Assembly (NCBI RefSeq): GCF_032884065.1
Contig: NC_088866.1
Location: forward strand, 29,828,440 to 29,892,439
Origin: Artemia franciscana
Taxonomy: Eukaryota > Arthropoda > Branchiopoda > Anostraca > Artemiidae
Length of the DNA: 64,000 nt
Direction: 5' to 3'
The notes under the pieces: generated by a model
Told to the model about the DNA's origin: nothing
The model's input: the letters and a program-made list of their open reading frames with translations, nothing else
Databases searched by the model: none
Translations under genes and position numbers: made by a program
In this document: positions 61,045-64,000 of the stretch, in pieces
How positions within the stretch are numbered: the first letter of the stretch is position 1
Layout of the letters: every line of letters starts with the position of its first letter

Positions 61045-61540
61045 TATCCTGTACCCTGGTTATACTATGCATTTTCTAATGTCAAGCACTGGCCTGGCAT
61101 TGGTCTTGTACAACTTAACAAAAACATAGGAAAATGTACTAGGAATAGTCCTTTTCAAGAGGTGAAGGACAGAGTTTGCATGAAACACAGTATTCTTGCA
61201 GTTTGAGTAGAATTTACACTGGTTGTTGACAGCAATACCAAGATCTCTTGTTTCATCTACACTTTGCAGCTCTTGTATGTTACTTCCTGCTGGATTGACC
61301 ATAAGTATGATGAAAACCTGGGCTGGACTTGCCAAAATGTATAATGCTACATTTGTCAATGTTGAAACTCGTGTGCCATGTTGTTGCTCCATGTTCAGTA
61401 CAGTCAAGATCTGCTTGTAGTGGCTCATGGTTGACTGCACAAAACCGCTTTGAATCATCAGCATAGAGAGTTAGATGATTTGTAGCCAATTGAAAAATAT
61501 CATTTATATAGATATTGAATAGAGTAGGTAAATAAATAAA
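61045..61540 (-). mobile_element. CR1-like retrotransposon fragment
   Basis: From about 61535 down, LFNIYINDIFQLATNHLTLY and ADDSKRFCAVNHEPLQADLD (YADD intact), TSFNIDKCSIIHFGKSSPGF, then in another frame QSVDETRDLGIAVNNQCKFY, VLHLLKRTIPSTFSYVFVKL and RPVLDIRKCIV. It is truncated at both sides, within the palm and before the C-terminus. One frameshift lies near 61290. Confidence 0.82.
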
Positions 61541-61985
61541 ACTTTTAGAGATCTTAGCTAATACCTAAAAGTTCATTCACCTGCAGACACATAGCTAGGG
61601 CTCCCAGCACCCAGGGATAATGTCAGTTTTTGTGCTACCACCAGGTGTGGCATACTACAATGTAAGTAGTTTATAGTATCAATCATAAGAGTCTTAAGTT
61701 TTTTTTCTTCTGTCTATTATATTCTTTTCCATCTCCTTTATTTATTGTTTTTGCTAATGTATCTTAACAAATTATTTTTTTTATAATCATCTATGGTTAT
61801 ATGTATGTTTTTTTCCTTTTTTCTCCTTCTCTCCTTTTTTCTTGTATTTCTGTTTCATTTAGTGGTATTATTTAACATAATGTTTAGTCTCTCACTCTCA
61901 CAGGCCAAAGAGCCTTTAGGGGTTCTAAAGCTTTGTATTTTTTCTATTTTTCTTTAAATAAATTGACTGATTGATTGCTCTATTT
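61541..61985 (+). mobile_element. Possible 3' untranslated tail of a non-LTR element
   Basis: The stretch ends 'tttctttaaataaattgactgattgattg', an AATAAA-like signal followed by a short TTGA/TTGATT repeat, as at the 3' end of many CR1-group elements. No coding part precedes it on this strand, since the neighbouring RT piece is on the minus strand. Confidence 0.35.
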
Positions 61986-62099
61986 GACAACTATGTGCTG
62001 CTTCAAGGATGATAAACAACCTACAAAGGAAAAAAAAGTATTAGAAATAATGAAGAAGCAATAAATGAAGCAATCTCTTACAAACAAGGATAATTGGCT

Positions 62100-62580
62100 A
62101 CAGCATTGTTGAAAAGGATAAAGGAACATATCATCAATCACTGATTGTTCTCTTAATAGAAAAAAAAAATAGAGAAGGCATAACTGAAATCAGATATATT
62201 ACCTATTGGCATTAAAACTAAAAGGAAGGAACATAGGCAATGACTAACTCAGGAAAGAATTCCTCCTAGATTTTGGAATCTGAAACCTTAAATAGTTTCA
62301 AAAATGACCTGGATCGATTTTGGAGAGAACATTTTTATACACATGACTTAGAGTCTAGGGTAAGAGAGACCCTTACCCTTGGTTTAAATTGCAAAACCCA
62401 GATAGCTGCTGAATAACATGAACTTGATGAACAAACTGACAGCCATCTAGAGAGTGTTGAAACAGGGACATGTCCCTAATGGCACTGAGGATCCTTTAAG
62501 TTAGGCGTGGCTCGCTGATGGACTTGACTTAGGTGCTATAAAGAATTCCTTTTCAAACCTAAATACATACATACTCAAAT
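62100..62580 (+). mobile_element. CR1-like C-terminal fragment with 3' untranslated region
   Basis: The plus frame near 62290-62390 reads NSFKNDLDRFWREHFYTHDL, the usual close of CR1-group RT proteins (SFKN.LD.FW), then continues to a stop near 62415. The sequence after it is probably 3' UTR. The upstream part (62030-62280) is too worn to align. Confidence 0.6.

Positions 62581-64000
<1,420 letters not shown>

Overview
This is eukaryotic DNA, most likely from an arthropod. It is AT-rich, has almost no long open frames, and is packed with transposon remains, (TA)n tracts and homopolymers. The only host gene I recognise is a Ral-type small GTPase on the minus strand. A crustacean fits, and the dispersed repeats remind me of brine shrimp (Artemia), but that is an impression from memory and not shown by the sequence.

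Layout. From 1 to about 23.2 kb lies the Ral locus. Exon 1 (22730-23152) carries the P-loop, exon 2 (6532-6740) carries both switch regions, and the two are joined across a 16-kb intron. The C-terminal exons must lie beyond the left edge. Three repeat families fill the introns: (i) a family with three hairpins, called HP here, about 1.55-1.7 kb long, starting TCAAACAG and ending TATTTAA; (ii) a family built of ~290-bp tandem monomers and ending in a terminal hairpin, called ARR here; (iii) a family with ~75-150 bp terminal inverted repeats, called TIR here. The introns also hold several copies of pieces of the Ral exons themselves, from a 97%-identical 79-bp copy to strongly decayed ones.

From 23.2 to 33.1 kb the sequence is mostly intergenic, with a (TA)n tract, a 109-bp tandem duplication, a hAT-like MITE with an 8-bp target duplication, and a tRNA-derived SINE. 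From 33.1 to 64 kb it is a graveyard of non-LTR retrotransposons: at least seven CR1-like fragments on both strands and one RTE-like element, mixed with HP and TIR copies. The longest CR1-like copy (43.5-46.5 kb) still shows a PHD-type zinc finger, an endonuclease and a reverse transcriptase, but it is broken by stops and frameshifts.

Most interesting points. HP insertions leave no target-site duplication, which can be read in three places, including one that splits a reverse transcriptase codon and one that splits a tandem-repeat monomer. Within HP, the two arms of each long palindrome change together from copy to copy. Fragments of the Ral exons have been copied repeatedly into the introns of the gene.
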